Assembly (NCBI GenBank): GCA_030789695.1
Contig: CM061142.1
Location: 284,458,165 to 284,522,164, forward strand
Origin: Scilla litardierei
Taxonomy: Eukaryota; Streptophyta; Magnoliopsida; Asparagales; Asparagaceae
Reading direction: 5' to 3'
DNA length: 64,000 bases
A program made the position numbers and the translations under genes. Numbering within the stretch: position 1 is the stretch's first letter; each line of letters begins with the position of its first letter. Shown piece by piece: positions 54,449 through 64,000 of the stretch. The notes under the pieces are model-generated. The model ran no database searches. It was not told the origin of the DNA and saw only the letters and a list, made by a program, of their open reading frames with translations.

Positions 54449-56849
54449 GGACTTTGAGTAAGGGGATTTTTGGTTTCTTTTTGTACTGGAGGCCGAGGGC
54501 TGAACCCGATGTCTTGTTGTATTATTTGGCGGGCTCCACAGATAACCTCGCCCTTTAAATCCTTGGTTTCTTCTTACACTTGCTGAATGTGTGTAGACTG
54601 TTTGCTAGGGGGTATAATTGCCCCCAACATACGTCTGCCCACGAGTGCTAGGTAAAGGGGAGAGGGATGTTGAATCGCTGTATGTTGACGGTATACGTAC
54701 GAGGTTGGGGCGAACTGGGGATCTGTAGGTTCGGGGCGAGGCGAGGCGTACTGCCCTGGCAATTTGCCGGGGGGAGGGGAGGCGTACTGCCCTGGCAATT
54801 TGCGGGGGGGGGGGGGGGGTGCCGCTGACCGACCTCAAACAACCGCTGTCCCACGTTTGGGCCGCCGTAACGCTGGAGGGGCCCCTTTGGGGCCCGGGTA
54901 CAGAAGGAGTGGCCGACCTCTGTCTTTCGGCAGAGGTTGAGTTTGATGCACTGATGGCCTCCGGGGGAGAGGAATAGGCAGGAGGCGACAAGGACGAGCT
55001 CGTTGACGAGGATGTGGTTAGCGCAGAGGCGGCCGCCAGCAATGAGGCCAACCCTCGGATGTGGACACGGGGGGGGGGGGGGGGGTGATGTGGGTCGACG
55101 TCGACCCTAGTGGGGGCGCCCCCGGCGGCCGTGGCCCACAGGAGTAGTTTTGTCTCCCCCTTCGTCCCCTCTTATTTTTCGTTTACATGGAGCAGTAGGG
55201 TCAGCCCGAAGGAAGCATCGTTTTGTCGGGTCGGTCCCGGCTCTCATTGTAAAGTTTTTACTAAACATTTGTGAGAATTTTTGTTATTTTCACCTTATTT
55301 TTGCCATCCTTTGTACGGTGAAGCACCGAGTTAGAGTGCACCTGGATAATGAATAGGAGTTCGTATGGGATAATCTTTTTTATTAGCTATTACAAGAGAT
55401 CTCGATAAGGTTTACAGTAATAGGATAGGTGTGACCCAACCCGTGGTCGGGTTGGGAAGTTGATTTATTCTGCTGTACATTGCATCAGGAAGAGCGGGCT
55501 CCTATTTGCAGAGCAGCTCTCCTTCTTTTCCATTGCTCATTGCATTCCTTCTGTCTTTCTGTCTGTGAAGGGTTGGGAGCGGGGTACTGGTCTTGATTGT
55601 CAGCGGGCAAGCTGAGATGCCATGACTCGTCGTTTGGACTCTTCAGGGATGCAGCCTTGCTATGACCTGTGTTAGGGTGAGCAAATCCTTGTCTGCAGGG
55701 CGGCCCTCCTTCCCCTCCATTGCTTTGTCATATCCCGCCTCACCTTCGTCGTGTTGAATGTTTGCAAGGCCTCTCTGGGGGATCCGTACATCGAAGGGTG
55801 GAGGTGGAGGTGGAGGCGTCGCCTCCCTGGGGGGGGGGGGGGGGGGGTTCTTCGGTGGCCTGGCCTCGAGGGGAAGGTCGAGGGTGAGCAGGTGGGTCGT
55901 TAGGAAGCGCGTCGGTGGAGACCTGCAAGCCCGGAGGGGCTTTTGCCTTTCCTGTCGGTGGGGATCGGTGGGGAATGGATGCCGACCTTCCCCTGTTTCA
56001 TCTGGTACAGGGCAGAGGGAGGAGTGGAAGGAGGGGCTCCCCATGTGTAAGGGGAATAACCCATCGGCGTGGCGGGCCATTGGGAGGCGGGCCCGCGGAA
56101 GCTGGTATGCCCAGGCGGAGGTTGGAGTGCCCAATGGGGTGATCTGGCAGGGCTGCCTCATGTCTCCGGTTCTCGGCCCGGAGCGCCTGCACTCGTCGGA
56201 CGCCGGGAGGGGGGGTGGTCCGCCATCGGGGCTCCAGTTGTCCTGCCGCAAGTTGTCTAAGGAAAGTTGGAGACCGATAGCTGGGCCGTCCCCTGGGTAA
56301 GTGGAGTAGTCCATCAGTGGTCGTCGTGTGGAAGAGATCGCCGGTCGGGGAGGCGGGATCCAATGGTGGCCAGCGACCTCCCTTTTGTTCGGGCGAGGCG
56401 TCTCGGGCCTTTTCATACTTGGTGGAGGGGACTGAGATCGGTTCTCAAATTTTCTTACTCCCCCTCATCTCAGAAGGGGTGAGGGGGTATTTATAGAGGG
56501 ATTTTGTTGACGGTTCCCCCTAGTTAATGCGATGAGCTGGCATCATTAATAGGCTCCTCAAAACCACGCCCCTTGGGAACCGCTTTTGCCAGGTGGCGCC
56601 TAATGCAATTCGTCAGCGTAGCCTCTCGGGGGGCGTGTTGTCATTAATGGCGCATTTCCTGAGTGTCCCCTCGTTTCGACGAGGCGCATCGGGGGCTTGC
56701 TTTATCGGGACCCGACGTTTATCCAGCAGGATTGTTCAGCGGTCCTTGGTCTGCGTCAGGTCTACCCCGGTTTGCGTGCCCTTGTCATCTTCCCGAGGTT
56801 CGCGTTTTCGTGGATCATGGGTCGACCGGGGGGGGGGGGGGGAAGCGGG
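54449..56849 (-). other. Tat-2 spacer with poly-G tracts, non-coding
   Basis: No gag or other gene recognised. It contains a TGGGGGCAATT copy (minus strand, near 54620) like those in the Tat-1 spacer repeats, four plus-strand G runs of 15-19 bases (54804, 55069, 55829, 56828) and a minus-strand TATAAATACCCC near 56497. Proline-rich minus-strand frames at 55643-56416 are unlikely to be real. Confidence 0.5.
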
Positions 56850-58490
56850 TGCGTAGCCCGGCCCGTATCTGCTCTGGTTTGGATGGCAAGGGTTGGCCAT
56901 GCCCCAGAGTTCTTGAGGGGGGGAGCGGACGCGTAGCTCGGCCCGTGCCCTTCTCTGGTTTGGGTGGCAAGGGTTGGCCCTGCCCCAGAGTTCTTGAGGG
57001 GGGAGCGGGTGCGTAGCTCGGCCCATGCCCTTCTCTGGTTTGGGTGGCGAGGGTTGGCCCTGCCCCAGAGCTCTTGAGGGGGGGAGCGAGCACGTAGCTC
57101 GGCCCGTGCCCTTCTCTGGTTTGGGTGGCGAGGGTTGACCCTGCCCCAGAGCTCTTGAGGGGGAAGCGAGCACGTAGCTCGGCCCGTGCCCTTCTCTGGT
57201 TTGGGTGGCGAGGGTTGGTCCTACCCCAGAGCTCTTAAGGGGGGAGCGAGCGCGTAGCTTGGCCCGTGCCCTTCTCTGGTTTGGGTCGCGAGGGTTGGCC
57301 CTGCCCCAGAGTTCTTGAGGGGGGGAGCGAGTGCGTAGCTCGGCCCGTGCCCTTCTCTGGTTTGGGTGGCGGGGGTTGGCCCTGCTCCAGAGTTCTTGAG
57401 TGGGAGCGAGGGCGTAGCTCGGCCCGTGCCCTTCTCTGGTTTAGGTGGTGAGGGTTTGCCCTACCCCAGAGTTCTTAGGGGGGGAGCGAGTGCGTAGCTC
57501 GGCCCGTGCCCTTCTCTGGTTTGGGTGGTGAGGGTTGGCCCCGTCCCAGAGTTCTTGAGGGGGGATCGAGTGCGTAGCTCGGCCCGTGCCCTTCTCTGGT
57601 TTGGGTGGCGAGGGTTGGCCCTGCTACAGAGTTCTTGAGGGGAGAACAAGCGCGTAGCTCGGCCGGTGCCCTTCTCTGGTTTAGGTGGCGAGGGTTGGCA
57701 CTGCCCCAGAGTTCTTGAGGGGGGGAGCGAGCACGTAGCTCGGCCCGTGCCCTTCTCTGGTTTGGGTGGCGAGGGTTGGCCCTGCCCGAGAGTTCTTGAG
57801 GGGGGAGCGAGCGCGTAGCTCGGCCCGTGCCCTTCTCTGGTTTGGGTGGCGCAGGTTGGCCCTGCCCCAGAGTTCTTGAGGGGGGAGAGAGCGCATAGCT
57901 CGGCCCGTGCCCTTCTCTGGTTTGGGTCGCGAGGGTTGGCCCTGCCCCAGAGTTCTTGAGGGGGGGGGGGGGGAGCGAGTGCGTAGCTCGGCCCGTGCCC
58001 TTCTCTGGTTTGGGTGGCGAGGGTTGGCCCTGCCCCAGAGTTTTTGAGGGGGGAGCGAGCACTTAGCTCAGCCCGTGTCCTTCTCTGGTTTGGGTGGCGA
58101 GGGTTGGCCCTGCCCCAGAGTTCTTGAGGGGGGGAGCGCGTGCTTAGCTCGGCCCGTGCCCTTCTCTGGTTTGGGTGGTGAGGGTTGGCCCTGCCCCAGA
58201 GTTCTTGAGTGGGGGGAGCGAGCACGTAGCTCGGCCTGTGCTTTTCTCTGGTTTGGGTGGCGAGGGTTGGCCCTGCCCCAGAGTTCTTGAGGGGGGATCG
58301 AGCATGTAGCTCGGCCCGTGCCCTTCTCTGGTTTGGGTGGCGAAGGTTGGCCCTGCCCCAGAGTTCTTGAGGGGGAGCGAGCGCGTAGCTCGGCCCGTGC
58401 CCTTCTCTGGTTTGGGTGGCGAGGGTTGGCCATGGCCTAGAGTTCTTGAGGGGGGAGCGAGCGCGTAGCTCGGCCCGTGCCCTTTGCTGG
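56850..58490 (-). repeat. Tandem array of about twenty 80-bp units
   Basis: Each unit contains TTCTCTGGTTTGGGTGGCGA, GGGTTGGCCCTGCCCCAGAG, TTCTTGAGGGGGGAGCGAG and CGTAGCTCGGCCCGTGCCC. Period 79-82 bp, with length changes in the G run, including a 14-G run at 57960. It is the counterpart of the Tat-1 spacer repeats. BigLTR-2 begins inside the last unit. Confidence 0.92.
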
Positions 58491-59048
58491 TGTAACGGCC
58501 TGTTTCTATCGTGCCTTCTTCGTGCACGTGCTTTTGATCGTGCACGTGTTTATTTTAGACTTTATTTGTTTTTGAATGTTTTTGTGTGATATGTCGTCGT
58601 GATCGTCTCTGAAAGTATTAGATTGTGGATCAACTTGGGAACGACATATCTCGAGTCGTTCTTCCGCGATACTAACTTATTTGACGTGACGTCGCGACTT
58701 TCTGTTTTGATGCGAGACGTTACGAATTTTAGTTTCGTCTCTCGACATCGAAATTTAGATCCGTCTTCTCCACTATCTTTCTTTAGTCATCTAGAACACC
58801 CCATAATTATTTTATAATTTTTGGACTTAATTTGACATATTTTCCATTTTTTTGAAAGTTTTAAATAATTTTAAAACATATTTTTATAAGAGTTTTAATT
58901 ACAATAAAATTCCTATATTATAATAACGTATTAAAGAATTTTTAGGCAAAATTTTAGAATTTTTGGCCGCACCCATTTTGCGTGAGGGAGAGGAGAGTAA
59001 TTTTAACTAAATTAATTATTTTAAATTATTTTAATTTCGTTTTTTCCG

Positions 59049-59085
59049 AACCCTAACCCTAACCCTAGCTCTAACCTATTTATAT
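59049..59085 (+). promoter_or_regulatory. Telo-box and TATA-like box of BigLTR-2
   Basis: AACCCTAACCCTAACCCTAG at 59049-59068, then TATTTATA at 59078-59085. Telo-boxes near transcription starts are common in plant promoters. Confidence 0.55.
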
Positions 59086-60501
59086 TAGCCCTAGGCTAAG
59101 TATTTTCGACATTGCACAAAACCCTAGCCGCCGTTTCCTCTCCCAAAGCTTCGTCGCAACGTTGCGACGATCGCCTAGTGCACGATCGGAGCTCACCCCC
59201 GCAATTCCCAGCGCACGACCGGAGCAGCCCCTCGCATCGCCGCTCGTAGCGCTCCGCTGCACGCCCCCCCGCTGTCACCCCGCTCCGACCGAGGCCTTCT
59301 CTCGGTCTGACCGAGAGAACAGCCGCTTCGCCGCTCCGCAGCACCGCTCCGCATCGCCCTAGCGCCCGACCGGTGGGTCCGCCCGCAGCGACCGAGAGGC
59401 CGCCCCGCACCCGCGCTCCGCTCCGCCTCGTTGCAAGTTGCAACGCTGCAACTTGGCCCGCCCCGCTGCGACCGACGGGATCCCTCGGTCTGACCGAGGG
59501 AATCCCTCGCACCGCCCAAGCTCCCGACCCCGCTGCGTTGCAGCTTGCACGACCGAGAGCCCCTCTCGGTCTGACCGAGAGGAACCCCCACACCGAAGGT
59601 GAACGACCGACAGAACTTCGTCGCAACGTCATTTCTCCCACACCAACTTCTGTGGTGGGCCCCCAAGTGCTCCTGAGGTGTTGTGGGCCCCCTTGGACCC
59701 CTAGCACTGCTGTGGGCCCCACTTGGACGTGCTACTTCGCGGATTTGCCGTCTACGCCGTTGCGACACGTCGTAGGCCTTCGTCGCAAGTTCAGACTTTT
59801 GGAGAATCGTGCGAGGACCAGATCTGAAGCTGAGGAGTTCTCCGATCAGACACGACATCCATTCTACGACAAACTCCGGTTCAGGTTGGTTCCCTGAAAC
59901 TCGTAGAAACCCCCACAATAGCTGACTGAACCCTAAACTAAAAACCGTCAACTTGAACTAAATTTATTTTCCAGCACCAGTAAAACGTTGTACGAATTTA
60001 GTAAATCGACGAATGGACCTTGTTGACTGTGCACATAGGATAGATCGTCGATTAGGCTGATACATCAAAATGTGACTTTTGACGAATAGGATAGTCCCGA
60101 TAACCTAGAAACGAAACCTAATAGGATTTGATGAATTTGAGACCTGACATCATCGCCGTGGCGATATTTCAGACGGACTTCTGCGGACGAGACGCTTGGA
60201 CGAGACGCTTGGACGAGACGCTTCGAGAGGACGACACACTCGCCATTTCAGGAAAGTGTACCCACTTGCGTTTTTGACCGTGCTTGGGTCTTAGATTGCT
60301 AGAACTGTTAGACTGTGAATGTATAGAACCGGACGTGAAATGATAGCGTCCGGGACGACTCCTGACGGCTCAGACTTGACGACGAAGTCTGAGCCCGACA
60401 ACAACAATTTTTGACATCATAGGGCTATCATGTGTGTGCGTGTGTGTGGACACCCTAGAATAACCCTTCCCGTCTTGTCACGTCCCGTCCCATCTTGCAC
60501 A

Positions 60502-60723
60502 GCCCGCTGGGCAATAGGGCACTCTTCGAGTGATCCCTTGTACAGATTCACAGCATGCGGGCAATAGGGCACTCTCCAAGTTGAGAGAGTGATCCCTTGT
60601 ACGGATACACAGCCTGCGGGTAATAGGGCACTCTCCAAGCTAGAGAGAGTGATCCCTTGTACGGATTCTCAGCCTGCGGGCAATAGGGCACTCGCCAAGC
60701 TAGAGCGAGTGATCCCTTGTACT
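60502..60723 (+). repeat. Four tandem 50-60 bp units, each with a hairpin
   Basis: Units share GGGCAATAGGGCACT and GTGATCCCTTGTAC, with CAGCCTGCGGG joining. Hairpin stems: CACTCTC/GAGAGTG in units 2 and 3, CACTCGC/GCGAGTG in unit 4, and a shortened CACTC/GAGTG in unit 1. Confidence 0.8.
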
Positions 60724-61078
60724 GGTGTCATGTCTTGTCTTGTCTTGGGGTTTGGGGTTGGGTTGAGCGTGCGCACGGCAAGAGGGTCTGATCCCCCTCG
60801 AACCGTAAGGCGTGAACCCTTTCGTGTCTCACTTGTCTTGTCTTGCCTTGTTTCCTTCACGTCCCGTCTTGTCTTGACACCTGTAGGTTAGTCCCGTAGT
60901 TGGTAGCACACGCTACGACTACTACTTGTCCCGTTTTACTTTCCTGTTGCGTTACTTCCTGTCGTGTTACTCTGTTATAACCACAGCATGCTAATCAACC
61001 AGTAAACTGTTGTGTAAAAGAACCTCAGCATGCTAATCAACCAGTAAACCGTTGTTTAAAGTTCGGTGCACTTGCAGT

Positions 61079-61144
61079 AAAGTCTAACCCTACTTGTAGA
61101 CTTTACCTGACGTACAGTTCCTTTTCTTGGGTGCTGTACGTCAG
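61079..61144 (+). promoter_or_regulatory. Tandem stem-loops A and B in BigLTR-2 LTR
   Basis: A: AAAGTCTA (61079-61086) with TAGACTTT (61097-61104), perfect 8 bp. B: CTGACGTACAG (61107-61117) with CTGTACGTCAG (61134-61144), perfect 11 bp. They lie 396 bp before the LTR end. Confidence 0.7.
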
Positions 61145-61161
61145 GTGTTCAACCATAGATC

Positions 61162-61242
61162 ATGGACGAGGCAGACTCACTGGAGTACGTGGAGCCGAGG
61201 ACGTCGTCACCAGAGTACGTACCTGATGAGGACCAGACCTAG
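61162..61242 (+). CDS. Acidic 26-residue mini-frame in BigLTR-2 LTR (hypothetical)
   Basis: ATG 17 bases after stem-loop B, TAG at 61240-61242. Reads MDEADSLEYVEP to VPDEDQT: strongly acidic with EYV motifs and an ending like that of the Tekay-N mini-frame. No known family. It may be coding or chance. Confidence 0.3.
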   Translation: MDEADSLEYVEPRTSSPEYVPDEDQT

Positions 61243-61540
61243 CGGTCATTTTTAGTCGTCACTTTCAGAGGTTGCTACTTTTCGGTTTGTCTTTAAACTT
61301 TTGTTGCCATGCTTAGGCTTCCTTTTTAGACTTTGTACCAGTTGGATATTATACCTTTAATTTAATGAATGCCTTTTCCTTTCTGTACTTCTGTTGTTTT
61401 GAACTTTATTAATGCAAGAACCTGAATCTTTTAAAATGGTACCTCTACAGACGCTTATTGGGTCCGAGCTTCTCAAGCTCTGGCCTAAGCGGGCCTCGTC
61501 ACGTTTCGCTTCCGTCCATTTTGGGAAGCGGGGCGTGACA

Positions 61541-64000
61541 GGTTTTAGTGGTGGCCCATGCAGGTCTTGCAAAAGTTCGGAATAATAAAAGTACCGCATT
61601 CATTTAATATCCACGTACGAGTCTGAATTAGGTTCCTTTGTCTTAGATAGTAGGAAGACTAGGGTAGACGTCCCAAATTGATAGTCTGATGCCTTGGTTA
61701 GGAATTAGTCATCCTCGTCCTAGAATACCTTAGTTGCCGACTTGACTCTGACCGTGTTATTTTTCTAGAGCCCTTCTCTTTTAGACGTTCGCTCGGGTCC
61801 ATCGACTTCGGGCCCAGCAGAATGTAACCTTGATTCGCTTAGGAACCATTCTTTAGATCCTGATTATAGTCTAGCTCATTAGGAAGTCTTAGAGCTGAGT
61901 TATCTTAATCTTTAGACGACCCGATGATTAGAACCCTTGTCCTCTAGCATCCCTCTGATCCTTGCAAATTTTGTGCTATCGACCATAGAGTCCCATCGTA
62001 GCTCTTCACGATTCATATCTTACACGTACTCTTCATGCGATCACTTTTCCTTTCTCTCAATTCTCGTGATCGTTTCCTGACGATTATCATCGATCCTTCG
62101 AATTCCTTCCTTGAACAATTCTACCTCCTCTAAAATTATTTTCGACTTTCCTTATTAAGTTTTCGCTCTGGCTTGATTTCTTTGAAAACCCCTATATTAT
62201 ATATTTAAAATTTGTTGTTTTGGATCGAGTTAAAACTTTTAATTGACTTGGAGCTTTCTTGGACGTAAATGTTTTAAGTCAATATCTCGCATTATTTGCC
62301 TTGTTTCCAAAATATATATACTACTTTTATAAACTACACAATTTATTTCTACTATCTTGTACTTATTTTCAAATTTTCCCCTTTCCCAAAACCTGCTTCC
62401 TTTAAAAGTATTTTCGAAATTCATTATTAAATTCTCCGCCCAAATTGACTTCTTTGAAAACTTTTATTAATTATTTAAAGTTTCTTACTTTCGGTTGAGT
62501 TAAAATTCTTTCGCAAATTTTGAAACCTTTCGGTCGTAAAAGTTTTAAGTTACGGCCTCGTACTTATTTTCGAATCAGTATCTATCGTATTTTAGTTTTA
62601 AAACTTTGTTACCATTTCGGGAATTCAATATATCATTTTTTCTAACCTACGAAATTTATTTTTAACCATTTACGTACGTACTTTAGAATATTTTTCTAAA
62701 ACAAAGGGGGATTTTAAATTTCTTTACATATAAACATCTCTATGTTCATCGTGCTCATACTTCAAGAACCTTTGTTTAAATTTATTTTCATTCGCAAAAC
62801 AATCGCTACATTATCCCACTTTTTTTTCCTTCATCTAAATTTTTTCAAAATTGTAATAATTTTACTATTATCTCCTTTTTCCCACTTATTTTTATAAAAG
62901 TATAAAGTATACGATATCATATTTTTCCCGTAAATCTCCTTCATCTATCTAGTTATTCAGGGAAATATTTTTTTGTCTCATCCAACCAACTGTCTCTTTA
63001 CTCCGTCTTATTTGAGCTCGTTCCTTCCGATCTTATTTCGTTTCGCTTTAGATCTAGTTTTCTTTTACTTCTATTATTTAGACATTAGACCTTGTAGTTA
63101 TCCATGCTATCTCCAGTTTAGGAGTAGGCCCTTTGGTAGGTGATGTCGTCGTGGTGGTTGAGCATAGGTAGAGTGCATAGACCTGTATGAATGTGTGTTC
63201 TTTAGGATCCCGATGATTGCCTTTTGAGTCTTGAATGTGTACTCAGTGTTAACCATAGTATGCTGGAAGTTGTCTGAATGACGGTATTCATACTTATATG
63301 AATGGCGTCATCGCAGGCAGATCCTTAGACTTAGCTTTAGTTTTAATGAATGGTTTATCTTGGTTGTATGTGGCTGTATCAAAAAACTTCGTTTTCTTTA
63401 AACCAAATCTTTAAAGTTTTAAAACTAGCTCACAAGATCACAAATCACTTAACCTCCCTCATCCATTACCGCAACACCACACGTTTTTCCAAATGTTTTG
63501 GAATATTTCTTTGGCCTTAAGTCCCTCTTTCTCTTCTCTTATTCTCCCTTAAAGAAAGTTTTCGTGTTTATGGTTGTTATATTAATTGGGCCTAGCTATT
63601 ATCGTTATAGGATTTTGTTTGCAGGTAGGCTTGGAGTGAGATGAGTTTTATTATGGCAATGTTAATTGATTTTGGGAACACAAGGATGATGGATTAGAAT
63701 ATCTTTTGGATGAAAAGAATGGACTGTCCAAAGACTTGTTTATAAAACCGGAGTGTGGCAGACTCAATGGAGAATTCTGTTTGAATGAGATTAAATGCGA
63801 GGAGATGATGACTTATCAGATTTGAGGCTTAGACGGGTGGTAGATAGGAGTAACTGCCGAGAATAGTATGAGTTAGGATGATCATGAGATTGAGTAGAGC
63901 TTATATTAGCTTTGAGACTGATTGATGAATTGACGTGAGAAGACTTTGAGAATAACACGACGTGTGGAGATTAATGGATGTTTAGGTAGTCGGACTTAAT
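61541..64000 (+). other. BigLTR-2 interior, non-coding
   Basis: Starts with the shared GGTTTTAGTGGTGGCCCATG block. No frame longer than about 60 codons and no Gag or Pol motif on either strand. T- and C-rich to about 63600, then G- and A-rich to the end, which may mark a boundary to another piece. Confidence 0.5.

Larger units (their letters stand above)
50766..58490 (-). mobile_element. Tat-2: Gypsy-type element in reverse, with the same antisense gene
   Basis: Minus-strand element. Its 3' LTR is 50766-51956. Its PPT complement (ATTGCCCCCGG) follows at 51957. Its antisense gene lies on the plus strand at 52439-54448. A spacer with tandem repeats extends to 58490, where BigLTR-2 interrupts it. 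Order and motifs mirror Tat-1: the PPT-LTR junction GGGGGCAAT|TGTTACG is the same in both. Gag, PBS and 5' LTR are not in the window. Coding damage and sequence divergence show a separate, older family member. Confidence 0.8.
58491..61540 (+). repeat. BigLTR-2 5' LTR
   Basis: 3,050 bp. In order: AT-rich U3, telo-box (59049-59068), TATTTATA box, GC-rich leader 59100-59800, GGACGAGACGCTT three times (60186-60226), a 60-bp hairpin repeat array (60502-60723), a duplicated 38-bp unit (60985-61060), two hairpins (61079-61144) and an acidic mini-frame (61162-61242). Confidence 0.75.
58491..64000 (+). mobile_element. BigLTR-2: Gypsy-like element with 3-kb LTR, right side outside the window
   Basis: 5' LTR 58491-61540 and at least 2,460 bp of interior with no coding frame. 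LTR start TGTAACGGCCTGTTTC, LTR end GGGAAGCGGGGCGTGACA and the following GGTTTTAGTGGTGGCCCATG show kinship with BigLTR-1 and Tekay-N, though the LTR body differs. Candidate duplication GCTGG at 58486-58490. The absence of gag and pol so far suggests a non-autonomous (LARD-like) element. Confidence 0.75.

Noticed and set aside
55643..56416. 257-codon minus-strand frame as a possible Tat-2 gag
   Set aside because: Proline-rich with no Gag core or Cys/His motif. It lies in spacer DNA with G runs and has several overlapping frames.
56736..58545. Long proline-rich minus-strand frames resembling extensins
   Set aside because: They are translations of the 80-bp tandem array, repeated in several frames. 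Unit length changes shift the frame, so no stable protein is expected.
59049..59068. Telomere or interstitial telomere repeat
   Set aside because: Only three CCCTAA units just before a TATA-like box; better read as a promoter telo-box.
59096..59951. Frames of 208-252 codons on the minus strand in BigLTR-2
   Set aside because: GC-rich LTR leader downstream of the TATA box. The frames are antisense and overlap each other, with repeat-like peptides and no domain.

Overview
The window looks like intergenic DNA from a flowering plant. It is filled almost entirely by LTR retrotransposons inserted inside one another, plus one L1-type LINE. I found no host protein gene, tRNA or rRNA. Plant origin is inferred from the families present: Sirevirus-like and other Copia elements, a Tekay-type chromodomain Gypsy element, two Tat-like Gypsy elements with antisense genes, a plant L1 with a DUF4283-type ORF1, and CCCTAA-type telo-box motifs. 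I cannot name the species.

Layout. Positions 1-4241 hold a large inverted repeat (1-985), a GC-rich degenerate repeat zone (1499-1890) and uninformative, probably LTR-derived DNA. From 4242 to the window end, everything can be explained as one old Copia element (Copia-H) split by later insertions. Copia-H has a 114-bp 5' LTR, a broken gag (12638-13570) and broken pol pieces (21112-23039, 40547-40609). Tat-1 (4326-11733, target duplication ACAGG) sits in its LTR. Sire-G (13575-21106, ATGAC) sits after its gag. Copia-N (23040-40541, CGTAC) sits in its pol and itself contains Tekay-N (23909-33372, GTGTT). BigLTR-1 (from 40615) interrupts it again. BigLTR-1 holds LINE-A (about 42960-48425) in its 5' LTR, and its 3' LTR is cut at 50765 by the reversed Tat-2. 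Tat-2 is in turn cut at 58490 by BigLTR-2, which runs off the window. The deepest chain is Copia-H > BigLTR-1 > Tat-2 > BigLTR-2.

Function. Only three protein-coding units look intact: the Tat-1 gag (5346-6980), the Sire-G gag (15781-17634) and a three-exon antisense gene in Tat-1 (8109-10154, minus strand). Tat-1 and Sire-G have good LTRs, PBS and PPT but no pol, so they would depend on enzymes supplied by other elements. Tekay-N has nearly a full gag-pol with chromodomain and two frame-preserving introns, but carries a gag frameshift and an in-frame deletion between RT and RNase H. BigLTR-1 has LTRs of about 4.2 kb around only 393 bp of internal DNA.

Main leads. (1) The antisense gene is present in both Tat-1 and Tat-2 with the same two introns in the same phases (1 and 0) and its own TATA-like box. 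(2) Two adjacent stem-loops occupy the same place in the LTRs of three diverged Gypsy-type families, keeping pairing while their bases change. (3) The same three families share an unusual block where the tRNA primer-binding site should be. (4) The last 466 bp of the Sire-G LTRs are identical although the rest differs by roughly 40 changes. LTR differences quoted here were counted by eye.
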